The position numbers and the translations under genes are program-made. A DNA stretch of 64,000 bases from Pseudanabaena sp. (GTDB lineage Bacteria; Cyanobacteriota; Cyanobacteriia; Pseudanabaenales; Pseudanabaenaceae): positions 124,001 through 188,000 of the forward strand of contig QBLS01000004.1 in assembly GCA_003249015.1 (NCBI GenBank). Direction: 5' to 3'. Each line of letters starts with the position of its first letter. Positions within the stretch are counted from its first letter, which is position 1. Below the pieces are notes generated by a model. That model saw nothing but the letters and a program-made list of their open reading frames with translations, was not told the DNA's origin and made no database searches. Below are positions 61,901-64,000 of this stretch, piece after piece.

Positions 61901-63828
61901 GTATTTGGGACTGGAATTGCCAAACTAATGAAGTATTCTTTTCGCCAAGGTACAAGTCGATGCTTGGTTATGGAGATGATGAGCTTACGCCAGATGTAGA
62001 CTCATGGCTTAACCTAATTCATCCTCATGATTCTGATCGCGTTCGCTCTATAGTCGAAAAATACTGGGCAAGGGAAACTCCCCACTACATTGCCGAACAT
62101 CGCGTTCAGTGCAAAGATGGCAGCTATAAGTGGGTTTTAGCTAGAGGAATTGCTCTATTTAATGATAAAAATACACCCACCCGCATGATTGGTTCTCACA
62201 CTGATATTACTGAGCGGAAACAAGCCGAAATCGAGCTGTCTCTGGCTAAAGAAGCAGCGGATTTTGCCAATCGGGCTAAGAGCGAATTTTTAGCAAATAT
62301 GAGCCATGAACTAAGAACACCTCTAAATGGAATTCTTGGCTATGTGCAGATCCTAGAACGCGATCGCTATCTTACACCAAAGCAAGTAGAGGGGCTAAAT
62401 GTGATTAAGCAATGTGGAACCCACTTATTGAACCTGATCGCGGATATTCTTGATCTCTCTAAAATAGAGGCGAGAAAGCTGGAACTGATTGAAAATGATT
62501 TCCACTTCCATAATTTTTTGCAGGGGGTGGTTGAAATATGTGCAGTCAGGGCTGAACAGCAAGCCTTGACCTTTACTTATTTACCTTCAGCAAATCTGCC
62601 CATAAGTATCCATGCTGATGAGAAGCGCTTAAGACAGGTATTACTGAATTTACTGGGAAATGCAATTAAGTTTACGGCTATTGGTGGCGTGACTTTTAGG
62701 GTCGATGCTATCTCCACAAATAATGCCTACTCCAATCTAGTGACATCTGAAAATCTTGAAGATATCCCCACCATTGACGATCCATCAGTTCTAAAAATGC
62801 ATAAAATTCGATTTGAGGTGGAAGATACAGGAATCGGGATTAGCCCCGAAAATTTAGCAAAAATCTTTACGGCTTTTGAGCAGGCAGGGAACTCTCATGT
62901 CAATGCAGAGGGGACTGGGCTAGGTTTGGCGATTAGCCAAAAAATTGTAGGCGTGATGGGTAGTTCGATTGAGGTATGTAGCAAGCCTAATCAGGGAAGT
63001 AAGTTCTGGATCGAGTTGAATCTGAAAGCTGCCAAAGAAACCAACGACTGGACTCACGTCAATAGCAAGTTAAGCCAACGTAAAATCATTGGATTTAGCG
63101 GCGCTAAACGAAAAATTCTCTTGGTCGATGATAAGTGGGAAAATCGCACCATACTGGTTAAGTTATTACAAGAAGTCGGTTTTGAAATTATTGAAGCCTG
63201 TAATGGGCGCGAAGCATTGGATTTAGGCTATGTGCATCATCCTGACTTAATCATCACCGACCTCGTTATGCCAGTCATGGATGGTTTTGAAATGATTCGT
63301 CAATTTCGGCGATCGCCATTTGTGCAGAATATAATTATTATTGTCACCTCTGCTAGCGCCTTTAGCAAAGATGCCAATCAGAGTCTAGAGACTGGGGGCA
63401 ATGACTTTATACCCAAGCCGATCAATTTTGAAAATTTGCTAGCCAAAATTCAAACTCATCTAAAAATAGATTGGATATACGAGGAGATCGACATGAGGGA
63501 AACAACAGTAGGTCAAACATTAGATGTCAAGGCAGTTGAGGCTGTTCCATGGTTAGGAGCTACTCCAGTTCCTCCGTCATCTGATGCGATCGAACAATTA
63601 TTTGACTTAGCAATGCAGGGAAACATTAAAGCGATTTCTACTCAAATCGAGAACTTAGAAAGTCAAGATATTAGCCTTGTTCCTTTCTGTTCTGAGTTAA
63701 AGAAATTAGCTAGCGAATTTCAAATTAAAAAGATTAAGGAATTTATTAAGCAATATCGACATTTAAGCAATGAGGAGATTGACAACTTCCTCGTAACAGC
63801 AGAAAACTATTCAAAGCTAAAGCCATGA
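58999..63828 (+). CDS. Hybrid sensor histidine kinase: Cache-HAMP-GAF-PAS-GAF-PAS-HisKA-HATPase-REC
   Basis: A 1609-aa membrane kinase. TM1 (about 22-42), periplasmic double-Cache-type sensor (about 45-350), TM2 (about 351-371), HAMP, a coiled coil, then two tandem GAF-PAS units (about 460-780 and 780-1080). HisKA follows (ANMSHELRTPLNGIL, phospho-His near 1105), then the ATPase domain (N box NLLGNAIKF, G1 EDTGIGIS, G2 GTGLGLAISQ), and a receiver (LLVDDKWENR; Asp near 1420 in IITDLVMPVMDG; Lys in FIPKPI). A C-terminal helical tail (about 1510-1609) could be an HPt-like remnant. No Cys suited for bilin binding stands out in the GAFs. It overlaps the next gene by 4 bp. Confidence 0.92.
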   Translation: MKPDIADQVKQKFKKVSIRSLITFPYIIQVTAAVWLIGYFSVQSQQRNSIEFSKVLLSDAITHIKEDITEYLRPSIEIVKLNVEEQKTQPPNTQKPLEIIRDFKAQVNTFQSVREVFLADQAGSFLGVLRQLDGSLTVKITENFPRRNWYGLDSLGNMGSLLKSEESYDPRIRPWYQRAIANSNETNKIVWTDIYPFEDSPDIGMAATSAIFDKQGKPLYAIAASSNLSKINQFLQDRQFSQSSRTFIIEKSGYLVATSTKDLPFTIDQEGKVQRIKAIDSKNPFISQTIAKFNQGQDKFEIEIEQQVEGKKVKEKQFVETFSYQDEAGLNWDVFIVIPETDFLSQVNQGVITLIWFGVGVIGLLVYIGFRITQRIVKPIFQLRDASLAIASQNFDHPVGETWIDELSILANSFNQMRDQLKQSNLQLQEYSRSLELKVEARTQELEQEISDRIAIQHELQEKAVILSQHYQVLNQLAKDESMRQGDLLVSIQKLTDAVARTLQVERSSVWLTSQENSGWTCLDLFLLSSEKHLTTHEFTTEFLPKYIRSPKTELAVAVSDALNDERTAEIAENYLIQLGITSILEIPLRQNNEIIGLLNLEHTGEPRNWTLMEQSLARSIGDLIALSLESYNRKIAEQQLKESEERWQLALEGSNDGIWDWNCKTNYAFYSTRYKAMLGYGEEDLAPVGSTWEGLIHPDDLEKALRTTNDYLDRKTSHYILEHRLRCKDGSYKWILARAKALFNKNGVPIRLIGSHTDITERKQYEEELRQRAATLSLHNQVLAKLARDEELRLGDLHKNMQVLTETVAKTLNVERVSIWMSKPNSVYWECLNQYLLSSDCHCTEPDLAIAALPNYLAALQTELVIASTDVLRDPRTHELRDNYLVKFGITSMLEIPIRQNLNTIGVLCIEHIGEKREWILEEQSFARSVGDLVILAIESYNRNLAEQQLKNSEERWQLALEGNNDGIWDWNCQTNEVFFSPRYKSMLGYGDDELTPDVDSWLNLIHPHDSDRVRSIVEKYWARETPHYIAEHRVQCKDGSYKWVLARGIALFNDKNTPTRMIGSHTDITERKQAEIELSLAKEAADFANRAKSEFLANMSHELRTPLNGILGYVQILERDRYLTPKQVEGLNVIKQCGTHLLNLIADILDLSKIEARKLELIENDFHFHNFLQGVVEICAVRAEQQALTFTYLPSANLPISIHADEKRLRQVLLNLLGNAIKFTAIGGVTFRVDAISTNNAYSNLVTSENLEDIPTIDDPSVLKMHKIRFEVEDTGIGISPENLAKIFTAFEQAGNSHVNAEGTGLGLAISQKIVGVMGSSIEVCSKPNQGSKFWIELNLKAAKETNDWTHVNSKLSQRKIIGFSGAKRKILLVDDKWENRTILVKLLQEVGFEIIEACNGREALDLGYVHHPDLIITDLVMPVMDGFEMIRQFRRSPFVQNIIIIVTSASAFSKDANQSLETGGNDFIPKPINFENLLAKIQTHLKIDWIYEEIDMRETTVGQTLDVKAVEAVPWLGATPVPPSSDAIEQLFDLAMQGNIKAISTQIENLESQDISLVPFCSELKKLASEFQIKKIKEFIKQYRHLSNEEIDNFLVTAENYSKLKP

Positions 63829-64000
63829 GTAAAGTAAGTAACCATAATTATAAGATTTTGATAGTTGATGATAATCCTAACAATCTCAAGGTTTTATCTC
63901 GAACTCTAGATGGGGATGATTGGGAAATCTTAGTTGCTGTAGATGGGGAAAGTGCGATCGAACAAGCTCAATATACAAAGCCAGACTTGATTTTCCTAGA
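63825..64000 (+). CDS. Response regulator or hybrid protein beginning with a receiver domain, 3' end outside window
   Basis: The ATG overlaps the kinase stop (ATGA). The 58 visible residues form the start of a receiver: YKILIVDDNPNNLKVLSRTL (acidic pair), then KPDLIFL just before the expected phospho-Asp. Translationally coupled to the hybrid kinase, so it is its likely partner. In cyanobacteria such genes often encode long receiver-kinase or receiver-GGDEF proteins; the output domain is beyond the window. Confidence 0.85.
   Translation, partial: MSKVSNHNYKILIVDDNPNNLKVLSRTLDGDDWEILVAVDGESAIEQAQYTKPDLIFL

Noticed and set aside
1-64000. CRISPR array, tRNA, rRNA or prophage
   Set aside because: No regularly spaced direct repeats, no tRNA T-arm consensus in the gaps and no phage structural or integrase genes were seen.

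Overview
The window is chromosomal DNA of a cyanobacterium. The HIP1 octamer GCGATCGC is very frequent. The gene set includes a cyAbrB regulator, a Pix-type phototaxis cluster with a PatA-like protein, DUF1830, DUF29, a Ycf52-like acetyltransferase and large CHAT/TPR and hybrid-kinase proteins. A filamentous Pseudanabaena-like organism is my best guess; this is inference and no rRNA is present. I see no tRNA, rRNA, CRISPR array, prophage or complete insertion sequence.

Layout. 1-1474: end of a two-partner-secretion outer-membrane transporter. 1.6-6.1 kb: a mobile-looking defence and addiction island with a DUF1778/GNAT module, a VapBC-like module and a type II restriction endonuclease with its cytosine-5 methyltransferase. 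The island lies between two 107-bp direct repeats, one of which includes the 3' end of putA. 6.1-10.7 kb: bifunctional proline catabolism enzyme PutA and a saccharopine-dehydrogenase-like oxidoreductase. 10.9-19.5 kb: a seven-gene Pix/Pil chemotaxis operon on the minus strand. 20.1-28.6 kb: a YdcF/ElyC protein, a NodB deacetylase fused to a phosphodiester glycosidase, rpsU, a nuclease, and an ECF sigma, membrane anti-sigma and Spy-like operon. 28.8-43.7 kb: mostly housekeeping genes (ctaA-ctaB for heme A, hom, ilvN, tatD, a cysteine desulfurase, usp), plus a 1.4-kb stretch without genes upstream of cyAbrB. 43.9-50 kb: an accessory zone with gene fragments, a nucleotidyltransferase, a truncated RelE-type toxin with an apparently intact antitoxin, and a 1183-aa CHAT-protease/STAND-ATPase/TPR protein. 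50.1-55.1 kb: xdhABC, a molybdenum hydroxylase operon. 55.5-64 kb: an ABC exporter, a zinc-ribbon membrane protein, a methyltransferase, a 1609-aa hybrid histidine kinase and the start of a response regulator.

The most striking feature is non-coding. About thirty palindromes have arms that mostly differ from one another, but nearly all close on one 7-nt cap, GC-NNN-GC (GCGAAGC, GCAAAGC, GCGTAGC, GCGGAGC, GCGCAGC and so on, on one strand or the other). GNA triloops closed by C-G pairs are known to form unusually stable DNA minihairpins. Several arms include the last codons and stop of the neighbouring gene, one palindrome is embedded in xdhC and another in the start of a nuclease gene. This suggests that palindromes arise by snap-back copying at the cap. 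Three MITE-like families with terminal inverted repeats (about 104, 116 and 153 bp) carry or surround similar cores.
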